Below, in pieces: positions 44,479-52,648 of a stretch of 64,000 nucleotides of DNA; the stretch's first letter is position 1; each line of letters begins with the position of its first letter. The stretch comes from Streptomyces rubrogriseus. Lineage in GTDB: Bacteria > Actinomycetota > Actinomycetes > Streptomycetales > Streptomycetaceae. The stretch is from the NCBI RefSeq assembly GCF_027947575.1, contig NZ_CP116256.1, forward strand, positions 1,860,001-1,924,000. Reading direction: 5' to 3'. The position numbers and the translations under genes were made by a program. The notes beneath the pieces are model-generated. The model was given only the letters and a program-made list of their open reading frames with translations. It was not told the DNA's origin and did no database searches.

Positions 44479-45651
44479 ATGCGCACCCTCCTGATCACGG
44501 GCCCCGGCGGCGCCGGCCGTACCACCGTCGCCGCCGCCACCGCGCTCACCGCAGCCCGGCAGGGCACCCGCACCCTGCTCCTCGGCACCGACCGCGAGGA
44601 CACCCTCGGTGCCGCGCTCGGCGTGCGCACCGGCCCGGCCCCGACCCCCGTCGAACCCGGCCTCACCGCCTGGCGCCCCGACGCCGCCCAGGGCTTCCGG
44701 GACGCCCTCGCCGCCCTCCAGGACCGCGCCGCCTCCGCGCTCGACCTCCTCGGCGCCTCCCGCCTGGACCCCGAGGAGCTCACCCCGCTGCCCGGGGCCG
44801 ACGACCTCGCCCTGCTGCGGGCCCTGCGCGAGGCCGCCCTCGCCGAGGCGCACGACCTCCTCGTCGTCGACCTGCCGCCCGCCCCGCGCGCCCTCGCCCT
44901 GCTCGCCGCGCCCGAGGAACTGCGCCGCGGCCTGCGCCGCCTGCTCCCGCCCGAGCGGCAGGCAGCCCGCGCCCTGCGCCCGGTCCTCGGCCGGCTCGCC
45001 GGCGTCCCCATGCCGACCGAGGCGTTGTACGAGGCCACCGCCCGCTGGGACCTGGAACTCGCCGCCGCCGAGTCCGTCCTGGCCGACCGGAGCACCGCCG
45101 TACGGCTGGTCGCCGAGCCCGGACCGGCCGGAGCCGACGCCGTCCGCACCACCACCCTCGGCCTGGCCCTGCGCGGACTGCGCACCGACCTGCTCGTCGC
45201 CAGCCGCGTGCTGCCCGAGGACACCCCGGCGGACAGCTGGCTCAGCGGCCCCCTCGCCCAGCAGCGCAAGACCCTGGAGGAGTGGCGGGGAGCGTACGAC
45301 GTCCGCGCCGTCGCCCATCTCGGCCACGACCCGCGCGGCACGGACGACCTCGCGGCCCTCGCCGTGCCGGGCGTCAACCCGGACGCCTCCCCGGTCGAGT
45401 GGCCCGTCACCGACCGGCTGGCCGAGGACGGCGTGCTGGTCTGGCACATCCCGCTGCCCGGCGCCGTGCGCGAGGAGCTCGACCTGGTCCGCCGCGGCGA
45501 CGAACTGGCCGTCGCCGCCGGGCCGTTCCGCCGCACCGTCCCACTGCCGTCGGCGCTGCGCCGCTGCACCGTCGACGGGGCCGCCCTGCGCGACGGCACG
45601 CTCGCCGTCCGGTTCGCGCCCGACCCGGGGCTGTGGCCGCGGGGGCGATGA
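44479..45651 (+). CDS. ArsA/GET3-like ATPase with degenerate P-loop
   Basis: This 390-residue protein has the overall layout of ArsA/Get3-type deviant P-loop ATPases: N-terminal RTLLITGPGGAGRTT, a switch-like VVDLPPAP (about 137-144) and a C-terminal beta-rich segment like the alpha-crystallin-type end of bacterial ArsA homologues. The Walker A, normally GKGGVGKT, reads GPGGAGRTT, so both the signature and the catalytic lysine are replaced (P9, R14). It may bind but not hydrolyse nucleotide. M. tuberculosis Rv2184c occupies the same position. ATG 44479; the upstream site is weak. Confidence 0.8.
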   Translation: MRTLLITGPGGAGRTTVAAATALTAARQGTRTLLLGTDREDTLGAALGVRTGPAPTPVEPGLTAWRPDAAQGFRDALAALQDRAASALDLLGASRLDPEELTPLPGADDLALLRALREAALAEAHDLLVVDLPPAPRALALLAAPEELRRGLRRLLPPERQAARALRPVLGRLAGVPMPTEALYEATARWDLELAAAESVLADRSTAVRLVAEPGPAGADAVRTTTLGLALRGLRTDLLVASRVLPEDTPADSWLSGPLAQQRKTLEEWRGAYDVRAVAHLGHDPRGTDDLAALAVPGVNPDASPVEWPVTDRLAEDGVLVWHIPLPGAVREELDLVRRGDELAVAAGPFRRTVPLPSALRRCTVDGAALRDGTLAVRFAPDPGLWPRGR

Positions 45652-45721
45652 CCCGCGAGGCCCCGGAGCGCGGGCCCGTTCGGGTAACGTCGTAAGGACG
45701 AACCGTAGTCAGGAGTCCGTC

Positions 45722-46297
45722 ATGAGCGAAGACCTCCCCCCGTCCGAGGCCCCCCGCCCCGGCGAGGCCGACGCGGTCGACGAGACGCGAGCGACCGGCG
45801 AGACGCGCGGGGCGGCACAGGAGCCGCGGGCGAGCGACGCCGACGCCTGGGCGACCGCGTGCGCCGAGGACCTGGAGGCCGAGAAGGCCCGCCGCCGCGC
45901 CGCGTACGGGCCGCCGCCCGGCTCGGCCGCCGAGGAGCTGCGCCGGCTCGTCGACACCGTCGCGGACAAGCTGTCCGGTCTCCAGTCCCCCCTGCTCGGC
46001 CAGGTCGCCGGACCCGCCGCCCAGCAGGTGGTCCGGCAGGTCGTCCAGCAGGCCAAGGCCGCCGTCGAACCGGTCATCGAGCGCAACCCGGACCTGTTCG
46101 ACCACCTCGCCGCCGCCGGTGGCGAACTGCTCGCCGCCTACCGCTCCGCCGTCCAGAACCAGGAACGCCGCTGGACCACCGGGGACACCGCGCCCAAGGA
46201 CCCGAGCGACCCCCGTGACCTGGACGAACGCGGCACCGACGGCCGCGACGAGGACGACGGGGGCACCGGCCCGGGGCAGCGCATCGACCTGGACTGA
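45722..46297 (+). CDS. DUF5304 family protein
   Basis: This 191-residue soluble protein has acidic, disordered ends and a conserved central helical region (PPGSAAEELRRLVDTVADK, about 60-110) with QQVVRQVVQQ repeats. It matches the actinobacterial DUF5304 family, of unknown function. ATG 45722 has AGGAG six bases upstream. It is 70 bases downstream of the ArsA-like gene and 54 bases upstream of glucokinase, all on the same strand, so it may form part of an operon with them. Confidence 0.82.
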   Translation: MSEDLPPSEAPRPGEADAVDETRATGETRGAAQEPRASDADAWATACAEDLEAEKARRRAAYGPPPGSAAEELRRLVDTVADKLSGLQSPLLGQVAGPAAQQVVRQVVQQAKAAVEPVIERNPDLFDHLAAAGGELLAAYRSAVQNQERRWTTGDTAPKDPSDPRDLDERGTDGRDEDDGGTGPGQRIDLD

Positions 46298-46351
46298 GCC
46301 CCGCCTCGGGTACGGTTGCCCTTAGCGGGGCTCGACCGAACTGAGGGATTC

Positions 46352-47305
46352 ATGGGACTCACCATCGGCGTCGACATCGGCGGCACGAAGATCGCGGCCG
46401 GCGTGGTCGACGAGGAAGGCAACATCCTCTCGACCCACAAGGTGCCGACCCCCACCACACCCGAGGCCATCGTGGACGCCATCGCCTCCGCGGTGGAGGG
46501 CGCACGCGTGGGGCACGAGATCGTCGGCGTCGGAATCGGTGCCGCCGGATACGTCAACCGCCAGCGCTCCACGGTCTACTTCGCGCCCAACATCGACTGG
46601 CGCCAGGAGCCGCTCAAGGAGAAGGTCGAGGCCCGCGTCGGCCTCCCGGTCGTGGTGGAGAACGACGCCAACGCCGCGGCCTGGGGCGAGTACAAGTTCG
46701 GCGGCGGCAAGGGCCACCGCAACGTCATCTGCATCACCCTCGGCACCGGCCTCGGCGGCGGCATCATCATCGGCAACAAGCTGCGCCGCGGTCACTTCGG
46801 CGTCGCCGCCGAGTTCGGCCACATCCGCATGGTGCCCGACGGCCTGCTGTGCGGCTGCGGCTCGCAGGGCTGCTGGGAGCAGTACGCCTCGGGACGGGCG
46901 CTGGTGAGGTACGCCAAGCAGCGCGCCAACGCCACCCCCGAGCGCGCCGAGGTGCTGCTCGCGCTCGGCGACGGCACCCCCGACGGCATCGAGGGCAAGC
47001 ACATCTCGGTCGCCGCCCGCCAGGGCTGCCCGGTCGCCGTCGACTCCTACCGGGAGCTGGCCCGCTGGGCCGGTGCCGGTCTCGCCGACCTGGCCTCGCT
47101 CTTCGACCCGTCCGCCTTCATCGTCGGCGGCGGCCTCTCGGACGAGGGCGACCTGGTCCTCGACCCGATCCGCAAGTCCTACAAGCGCTGGCTGGTCGGC
47201 GGCAACTGGCGCCCGGTCGCCGACGTGATCGCCGCCCGGCTCGGCAACAAGGCAGGCCTGGTGGGCGCCGCCGACCTGGCCCGGGAGCCCGACCCGATCA
47301 TGTAG
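46352..47305 (+). CDS. glkA: Glucokinase (ROK family)
   Basis: This 317-residue ROK-family glucose kinase phosphorylates glucose with ATP and, in S. coelicolor, is also required for carbon catabolite repression. The phosphate-1 motif GVDIGGTKIAAGV (residues about 5-17), the catalytic Asp in VVVENDANAAAWGEY and the ROK zinc motif CGCGSQGCWEQY (C167, C169, C174) are intact. ATG 46352 has GAGGGA six bases upstream. The length equals S. coelicolor GlkA as I remember it. There is no DNA-binding domain, so it is an enzyme rather than a ROK repressor. Confidence 0.96.
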   Translation: MGLTIGVDIGGTKIAAGVVDEEGNILSTHKVPTPTTPEAIVDAIASAVEGARVGHEIVGVGIGAAGYVNRQRSTVYFAPNIDWRQEPLKEKVEARVGLPVVVENDANAAAWGEYKFGGGKGHRNVICITLGTGLGGGIIIGNKLRRGHFGVAAEFGHIRMVPDGLLCGCGSQGCWEQYASGRALVRYAKQRANATPERAEVLLALGDGTPDGIEGKHISVAARQGCPVAVDSYRELARWAGAGLADLASLFDPSAFIVGGGLSDEGDLVLDPIRKSYKRWLVGGNWRPVADVIAARLGNKAGLVGAADLAREPDPIM

Positions 47306-47340
47306 CGGTCGCTTCTCGACCGACGGGATCCGTCCCAACC

Positions 47341-47400
47341 AAGGGGCGCGGGGTGGAGTCCATTTGGGGCTCCGCCCCGCGGGCGCGACAAGCCACAACG
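47341..47400. repeat. Dispersed Streptomyces intergenic hairpin repeat, copy F (variant)
   Basis: AAGGGGCGCGGGGTGGAGTC, then TTTGGGGCTCCGCCCCG (hairpin GGGGC TCC GCCCC) and CGCGACAAGCCACAACG. The central hairpin has been enlarged compared with other copies while keeping its complementarity, which suggests that the structure itself is conserved. It lies between glkA and the downstream nuclease gene. Confidence 0.65.
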
Positions 47401-47474
47401 AACCGGCAGTCGCCCACAGACCTCGCGTCCCGACCCATGAGGCGCCTGATCATGCGTTCCCGTAAATTGACGGC

Positions 47475-48236
47475 ATGGCAACGTCCCTCCCCGCGCTCCC
47501 CAACTCGCGCACCGAACCCGACGGTTCCGCGGTCATCCGCGTCCTGAGCTACAACATCCGCTCACTGCGCGACGACACCGACGCCCTCGCCCGCGTCATC
47601 AAGGCATGCGCGCCCGACCTGGTCCTCCTCCAGGAGGCCCCCCGCTTCTTCCGCTGGCGCAAGAAGATCACCCGGCTCGCCGCCGCCGCCGACCTGGTCC
47701 TGCTCTCCGGCGGCGCCACCGCCGCCGGCCCCGCGCTGCTCTGCTCCCTGCGGGCCACCGTGGAGCGCACCGAGGACGTGCTGCTGCCGCTCACCCCCGG
47801 CCGGCACCGCCGGGGCCTCGCCACCGCCGTGGTCCGGTTCGGCGGCGCCCGTATCGGCGTACTCAGCTCCCACCTGTCGCTCCAGCCGGACGAGCGCCAC
47901 GAGCAGGCGGGGATGCTCCTCGACCGGCTGGCCGGCCTCGGCGTGCCGCACGCCGTGGCGGGCGGCGACCTGAACGAGCGCCCCGGCGGCCGCACCTTCC
48001 GCCGGCTCGGCGAAGGGCTGCGCGACTGCTGGACCGCCGCGCCCTGGGGCGGCGAGTACACCTTCCCCGCCACCGCCCCGGACCGCCGGATCGACGCGGT
48101 CTTCGTCACCGAGGGCATCGAGGTGCTGGGCTGCGGGGTGCCGTCGGGGCTGGCCGGGGTGGCCGAGGACGACCTGAGGGCGGCCACGGACCACCTTCCG
48201 GTCCTGACCGCCCTCCGCGTGCCCGCGACCGCCTGA
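47475..48236 (+). CDS. Endonuclease/exonuclease/phosphatase (EEP) family protein
   Basis: This 253-residue member of the DNase I-like superfamily has motifs in order: LSYNIRSLRDD (residue about 24), LLQEAP with the metal-binding Glu (about 50), GGDLNERP (about 160), DRRIDAVFV and the C-terminal TDHLPV histidine. The exact substrate (DNA, RNA or phospholipid head group) cannot be told from sequence. ATG 47475 lacks a clear ribosome binding site. It converges on a membrane-protein gene only 26 bases beyond its stop. Confidence 0.88.
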   Translation: MATSLPALPNSRTEPDGSAVIRVLSYNIRSLRDDTDALARVIKACAPDLVLLQEAPRFFRWRKKITRLAAAADLVLLSGGATAAGPALLCSLRATVERTEDVLLPLTPGRHRRGLATAVVRFGGARIGVLSSHLSLQPDERHEQAGMLLDRLAGLGVPHAVAGGDLNERPGGRTFRRLGEGLRDCWTAAPWGGEYTFPATAPDRRIDAVFVTEGIEVLGCGVPSGLAGVAEDDLRAATDHLPVLTALRVPATA

Positions 48237-48262
48237 CCCCCGGGGCCAGGCCGGCCACCCGG

Positions 48263-48880
48263 CTACACCACCGCGCCCCGCCCCGGATCGTCGTCGTCCT
48301 CGTCGCCCGTCCGCATCCGCACGACCAGGGTGGCGAAGCCGCCGAGGAAACCGCCGATGCTCAGGGTCGTCAGCCACCAGGTCATGTCCCAGCCGAGCAC
48401 CACCGCCAGCAGGAGCAGCACCGGGCCGCCGAGCACGCCCAGCCAGGCGAACTTCGAGGTGGGATCGGTCTCGGGCAGCGGCGGCGGCTCGGGCGGCACG
48501 AAGTGGCCCTCGTCGTCCGCGTCGAAGTCGTCGTCGGACGGCTCTGCGGGCGTGTGGTCGCGGGGGCCGATGCCGGGGGCGAACGCGACGGAACTCCCCA
48601 GCGGCCGGTCCGAGGAGGGCCGGTCCGCCGAGGGCTTCTCGTCGTTCACCTCGGGCTCGAGCAGCGCCAGGTCCTCGACCGACTTGAACGGCTTGGCGCC
48701 CGGCGGGTCCGGGGGCTCCTCCCCGTACCCGGCGACGATCGAGGCCCAGGCGGCGTCCTCGTCGAACGGCGCGCCCTGCGCCTCGGGCCCGCCGTCCGCC
48801 GCGCGCTCCCGTCCCTCGCGGTGCTCCCGCTCCAGGTCCCGCTCCTCGCGGTCCTCGCGGTCGGAGTCGTGCTCAGCCAC
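48263..48880 (-). CDS. Hypothetical membrane protein with acidic N-terminus and two C-terminal helices
   Basis: This 205-residue protein has a highly charged N-terminus (HDSDREDREERDLEREH), a disordered Pro/Asp-rich middle with FVPPEPPPLPETDPTSK (about 127-143), two membrane helices (about 145-165 and 168-188) and an acidic tail. The family is widely present in actinobacteria, perhaps equivalent to Rv2183c by position, with no known function. The start is GTG 48880, overlapping the end of the upstream lipase gene by eight bases, so the two are translationally coupled. A more upstream start would add an Arg-rich non-native segment. Confidence 0.82.
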   Translation of the reverse strand: MAEHDSDREDREERDLEREHREGRERAADGGPEAQGAPFDEDAAWASIVAGYGEEPPDPPGAKPFKSVEDLALLEPEVNDEKPSADRPSSDRPLGSSVAFAPGIGPRDHTPAEPSDDDFDADDEGHFVPPEPPPLPETDPTSKFAWLGVLGGPVLLLLAVVLGWDMTWWLTTLSIGGFLGGFATLVVRMRTGDEDDDDPGRGAVV

Positions 48881-49676
48881 CTGCGGTCGTCCCTTCCTTG
48901 CCGAGACCGGACTCCGGTTCCCCGATGGAACCGGGCGCGAGCCGGCCGATGAACGCGACGCTCTCCGCGAAGATCCGGTCCGCATCGTGGTCCAACGTCG
49001 CCACGTGGTAGCTCTGTTCCAGCAGGATCTCCGTCACGTCCGTCGACGACACCCGGCCCAGGATCCGCGCCGAGTCGGCCGGCGGCACCACGTGGTCCCG
49101 CGGGCTGCGCAGCAACAGCAGCGGCTGGGTCACCTGCGGCAGGTCGCCGTCGGCCAGCCGGAAGAAGGCGCGCAGCGAGTGCGCCGAGTGCAGCGGCACC
49201 CGGTCGTACCCCAGCTCCGTGCTGTGCGGCTTGGCGATGTCGCTGGCGATGCCCTTCGTGGCCGGCACCAGGTGGCGCAGGACCGGAAGGGCGTGCTGGG
49301 CGACGCCGTGCATCCTGTTCGCCGGGTTGACGACGACGACGCCCGACACCGCGTCCCCGTGCTTGGCGGCCAGCCGCAGCGCCAGCGCGCCGCCCATGGA
49401 CAGACCGGCCACGAAGACGCGCTCGCAGCGCTCGCGCAGGGCACGCAGCTCGCGGTCCACCTCCGCGTACCAGTCCTGCCACCCGGTGACCTGCATGTCC
49501 TGCCAGCGCGTGCCGTGCCCGGGCAGCAGCGGCAGCGCCACGGTCAGGCCGCGCGCGGCAAGGTACCGGGCCCAGGGGCGCAGCGACTGCGGGGAACCGG
49601 TGAAACCGTGACAGAGGAGGACGCCGACCTTGCCGCCCTCGTGGCGGAACGGCTCGGCTCCGGGCAGGACCGACAC
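48873..49676 (-). CDS. Alpha/beta hydrolase (lipase/esterase)
   Basis: This 267-residue serine hydrolase of the monoglyceride-lipase/carboxylesterase type has oxyanion motif LLCHGFTGSP (about 20-29), nucleophile S93 in VAGLSMGGAL, acid near SPRDHVV and histidine in SYHVATLDHD. It has no signal peptide, so it acts in the cytoplasm. The start is GTG 49676, with CAGGAGA about seven bases upstream; longer frames upstream are not protein-like. It is coupled to the downstream membrane-protein gene and divergent from the PlsC-type acyltransferase gene, suggesting a lipid turnover pair. Confidence 0.9.
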   Translation of the reverse strand: MSVLPGAEPFRHEGGKVGVLLCHGFTGSPQSLRPWARYLAARGLTVALPLLPGHGTRWQDMQVTGWQDWYAEVDRELRALRERCERVFVAGLSMGGALALRLAAKHGDAVSGVVVVNPANRMHGVAQHALPVLRHLVPATKGIASDIAKPHSTELGYDRVPLHSAHSLRAFFRLADGDLPQVTQPLLLLRSPRDHVVPPADSARILGRVSSTDVTEILLEQSYHVATLDHDADRIFAESVAFIGRLAPGSIGEPESGLGKEGTTAGG

Positions 49677-49811
49677 GTCTCGGTCTCCTGTCGTCAGGGG
49701 TACTCGCGGGTCTTTCACCGTACGCGACCGCACGGACACCGACCAGGGCCGTCGGGGCCATTGACGGTCTCCCGGGATAAGGTCTGACCCACGGACACGG
49801 GAGGCACTGGG

Positions 49812-50600
49812 TTGTTGTACGGCGCGATGAAGGTCACCGTCGGGGGGTCGCTGAAGCTCGCCTTCCGGCCCTGGGTGGAGGGCCTGGAGCACATCCCGGC
49901 CGACGGCCCCGCCATCCTGGCGAGCAACCACCTGTCGTTCTCCGACTCGTTCTTCCTGCCGGCCGTCCTCGACCGCAAGGTGACCTTCATCGCCAAGGCC
50001 GAGTACTTCAACACCCCCGGGGTCAAGGGCCGGCTGACCGCCGCCTTCTTCAAGGGCGTGGGCCAGCTCCCGGTGGACCGCTCCGGCGCCCGCGGTGCGG
50101 GGGAGGCCGCCATCAAGAGCGGCATAGAGGTCCTGGAGCGCGGCGAGCTGTTCGGGATCTACCCCGAGGGCACCCGCTCCCCGGACGGGCGCCTCTACCG
50201 CGGCAAGCCGGGCGGGCTGGCGCGCGTGGCCCTCGCCACCGGAGCGCCCGTCGTCCCGGTCGCCATGATCGACACCGAGAAGATCCAGCCGCCCGGCCAG
50301 GTGATGCCGAAGCTGATGCGGCCCGGCATCCGCATCGGCAAGCCGCTGGACTTCTCCCGCTACCAGGGCATGGAGCACGACCGCTTCGTGCTCCGCGCGG
50401 TGACCGACGAGGTCATGTACGAGATCATGAAGCTCTCCGGCCAGGAGTACGTCGACATGTACGCGACCGCCATGAAGCGGCAGCTCGCGGAGGCGGCGAA
50501 GGCGGAGAAGGCGGCCAAGAGCGACAAGGCAGTCAAGAACGACAAGGCGACCAAGAGCGACAAGGCGGCGGAGGTCGGGAAGGACCGGGCCGGCACGTAG
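49812..50600 (+). CDS. 1-acyl-sn-glycerol-3-phosphate acyltransferase (PlsC family) with repeat tail
   Basis: This 262-residue membrane-associated acyltransferase has HX4D motif NHLSFSD (H40, D45), the FIAKAEYF region and the substrate motif IYPEGTRSPDG. It transfers acyl groups to lysophosphatidate or a related lipid, and the mycobacterial neighbour is Rv2182c. It starts with TTG at 49812 or 49815, supported by GGGAGG about eight bases upstream. The C-terminal 30 residues are a Lys/Ala-rich repeat (KSDKAVKNDKATKSDKA) encoded by three 18-bp DNA repeats, outside the catalytic domain and possibly membrane-binding. Confidence 0.92.
   Translation: MLYGAMKVTVGGSLKLAFRPWVEGLEHIPADGPAILASNHLSFSDSFFLPAVLDRKVTFIAKAEYFNTPGVKGRLTAAFFKGVGQLPVDRSGARGAGEAAIKSGIEVLERGELFGIYPEGTRSPDGRLYRGKPGGLARVALATGAPVVPVAMIDTEKIQPPGQVMPKLMRPGIRIGKPLDFSRYQGMEHDRFVLRAVTDEVMYEIMKLSGQEYVDMYATAMKRQLAEAAKAEKAAKSDKAVKNDKATKSDKAAEVGKDRAGT
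50517..50570 (+). repeat. Three tandem 18-bp repeats in the acyltransferase tail
   Basis: Three near-identical 18-base units beginning AAGAGCGACAAGGC encode (K-S/N-D-K-A-x) repeats at the acyltransferase C-terminus. The in-frame period of six codons lets the number of copies change without frameshift. Confidence 0.75.
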
Positions 50601-50640
50601 TCCGGGCGGCACCGGACACGGGGGCCCGGGGAGGGGGGAC

Positions 50641-51882
50641 ATGGCCAGGCGCGAGAGAGTCATGAGGATGTCGGTCGAGCAGCCGCTGTGGCGCGCGCTC
50701 GCCGGCTACCGCGTGCTCACCATGCTGTACGCGATCGGCTTCTTCGCCACCGCCTACTCCGGCTTCGCCCGCCCCTGGCTCGCCGTCGCCTACTACGCGG
50801 TCCTCCTCGTGTGGACCCTGGCCACCCTCCCCAAGCTCGCGAACGCGGCGAGCTGCACCAAGCGGTTCCTCACCGCCGACCTGACCATCGCGCTGGCCGG
50901 CATCCTGCTCACGCCCTTCGCCGACGCCCACCAACGCGTCGCGGACGGCGGCCCGACCCTGCCGTCGATATGGACCGCCGGGTCCGTGCTCGCCTTCGCC
51001 ATCAAGGGCGGCTGGCGCTGGGCCGCCGTCGCCTCCACCCTCGTCGCCGTCGCCAACCTGGTCGAACGCGGCACGCCGGCCCGCGACACCGTGCACAACG
51101 TCATCCTCGTCTGGGTCGCCTCCATCGCGATCGGCTACGTCGTCGAAGTCGCCCGCGCCTCCGAGCGCACCCTCGCCCGCGCCCTGGAGATCGAGGCCGC
51201 GACCAGGGAACGCGAGCGGCTGGCCCGGGACATCCACGACAGCGTCCTCCAGGTGCTGGCGATGGTGCAGCGCCGGGGCGCCGTCATCGGCGGCGAGGCG
51301 GCCGAACTGGGCCGGCTGGCCGGTGAGCAGGAGGTGGCCCTGCGCACTCTGGTCTCCGGCGGCCTGGTGCCCGTCTCCCGGGTCTCCGAGGACGCCGCCG
51401 ACGGCGCGCTCGTACGGGTGGTCGAGGAACGGGAGGGGACGGACCCGGCCAGGCCCGTCGACCTGCGCGCCCTGCTCGCCCCGTACGCCGGCTCCCTGGT
51501 GAACCTCGCCGAGCCGGGCGCCCCGGTCCTGCTGGCCCCGGGTGCCGCGCGGGAACTGGCCGCCGCCGTGGGCGCCGCGCTGGACAACGTCCGCGAGCAC
51601 GTCGGCGAGCGGGCCCGCGCCTGGATCCTGGTCGAGGACGAACCGGACGAGGTGATCGTCACCGTCCGCGACGAGGGGCCGGGCATCCCGCCGGGGCGGC
51701 TCGCCGAGGCCGAGGGCGAGGGACGGCTCGGCGTGGCCCTGTCGATCCGCGGGCGGCTGCGCGACCTCGGCGGCACGGCCGAGCTGATCTCGGTGCCCGG
51801 ACAGGGCACGGAGGTCGAACTGAAGGCACCGAAGAAGAACGCCGGTACCACCGCGCGGGGGAAGGCAGCGGACCATGAGTGA
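50641..51882 (+). CDS. macS: Sensor histidine kinase MacS-like
   Basis: This 413-residue membrane histidine kinase has five or six helices in the first about 165 residues without a large external loop, a DHp motif ARDIHDSVLQVL with H199, and a degenerate HATPase region (VRDEGPGIPPG, then GRLGVALSIRGRL). It is positioned and built like S. coelicolor SCO2121 (MacS), the kinase of the MacRS system reported to affect morphogenesis and actinorhodin. GGGGAGGGGGG is an excellent ribosome site before ATG 50641. The stop overlaps the regulator gene by eight bases. Confidence 0.9.
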   Translation: MARRERVMRMSVEQPLWRALAGYRVLTMLYAIGFFATAYSGFARPWLAVAYYAVLLVWTLATLPKLANAASCTKRFLTADLTIALAGILLTPFADAHQRVADGGPTLPSIWTAGSVLAFAIKGGWRWAAVASTLVAVANLVERGTPARDTVHNVILVWVASIAIGYVVEVARASERTLARALEIEAATRERERLARDIHDSVLQVLAMVQRRGAVIGGEAAELGRLAGEQEVALRTLVSGGLVPVSRVSEDAADGALVRVVEEREGTDPARPVDLRALLAPYAGSLVNLAEPGAPVLLAPGAARELAAAVGAALDNVREHVGERARAWILVEDEPDEVIVTVRDEGPGIPPGRLAEAEGEGRLGVALSIRGRLRDLGGTAELISVPGQGTEVELKAPKKNAGTTARGKAADHE

Positions 51883-52597
51883 ACGACACGGCTCCGAACG
51901 ACACGACCCCGAGCGGCCGGACCCCGACCGCCAGGACCCGATCAAGGTCATGGTGGTCGACGACCACCCGATGTGGCGGGACGCGGTCGCCCGGGACCTC
52001 GCCGAGGCCGGCTTCGACGTGGTCGCCACCGCGAGCGACGGCGACCAGGCGGTGCGCCGCGCCCGGGCCGCCGCCCCCGACGTCCTCGTGCTCGACCTCA
52101 ACCTGCCCGGCAGGCCCGGCGTCCAGGTCTGCAAGGAGGTCGTCGGCACCGACCCGAAGCTGCGCGTGCTCGTGCTCTCGGCGAGCGGGGAGCACGCCGA
52201 CGTACTGGAGGCGGTCAAGTCCGGCGCGACCGGATACCTGCTGAAGTCCGCCTCCACCGAGGAGCTGAGGGACGCGGTGCGCCGCACGGCCGCGGGCGAC
52301 CCGGTCTTCACCCCGGGACTCGCCGGGCTGGTCCTCGGCGAGTACCGCCGCCTGGCCTCCGAACCGGCCCCCGCCGCGGGCACCGACGACCCCGGCGCGC
52401 CCCGGCTCACCGACCGGGAGACCGAGGTGCTGCGCCTGGTCGCCAAGGGCCTGAGCTACAAGCAGATCGCCGAACGCCTCGTCATCTCCCACCGCACCGT
52501 GCAGAACCACGTCCAGAACACCCTCGGCAAGCTCCAGTTGCACAACCGGGTGGAGCTGGTGCGGTACGCGATCGAACGGGGTCTGGACGACGCCTGA
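51875..52597 (+). CDS. macR: Response regulator MacR-like (NarL family)
   Basis: This 240-residue regulator has an unusual about 20-residue N-terminal extension rich in His, Arg and Asp (ERHGSERHDPERPDPDRQD), then a receiver with DD (about 29-30) and phospho-acceptor D74 (VLDLNLPG), and a LuxR helix-turn-helix (LTDRETEVLRLVAKGLSYKQ) near 185-235. It is the cognate partner of the overlapping kinase. From memory, S. coelicolor MacR binds TGAGTACnnGTACTCA. I find no perfect copy of that site in this window. Confidence 0.9.
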   Translation: MSERHGSERHDPERPDPDRQDPIKVMVVDDHPMWRDAVARDLAEAGFDVVATASDGDQAVRRARAAAPDVLVLDLNLPGRPGVQVCKEVVGTDPKLRVLVLSASGEHADVLEAVKSGATGYLLKSASTEELRDAVRRTAAGDPVFTPGLAGLVLGEYRRLASEPAPAAGTDDPGAPRLTDRETEVLRLVAKGLSYKQIAERLVISHRTVQNHVQNTLGKLQLHNRVELVRYAIERGLDDA

Positions 52598-52648
52598 CCC
52601 ACGCGGGACAGTGGCCTCAACCACCCACCCTGGCAAAGGGGTTGTGCG

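Noticed and set aside
44609..45721. Upstream extension of the DUF5304 protein
   Set aside because: It is a shadow of the ArsA-like gene; ATG 45722 has a good ribosome binding site.
50517..50570. Possible CRISPR-like or phage repeat array
   Set aside because: The three repeats have no spacers and are in-frame coding repeats of a lysine-rich tail; no cas genes exist in the window.
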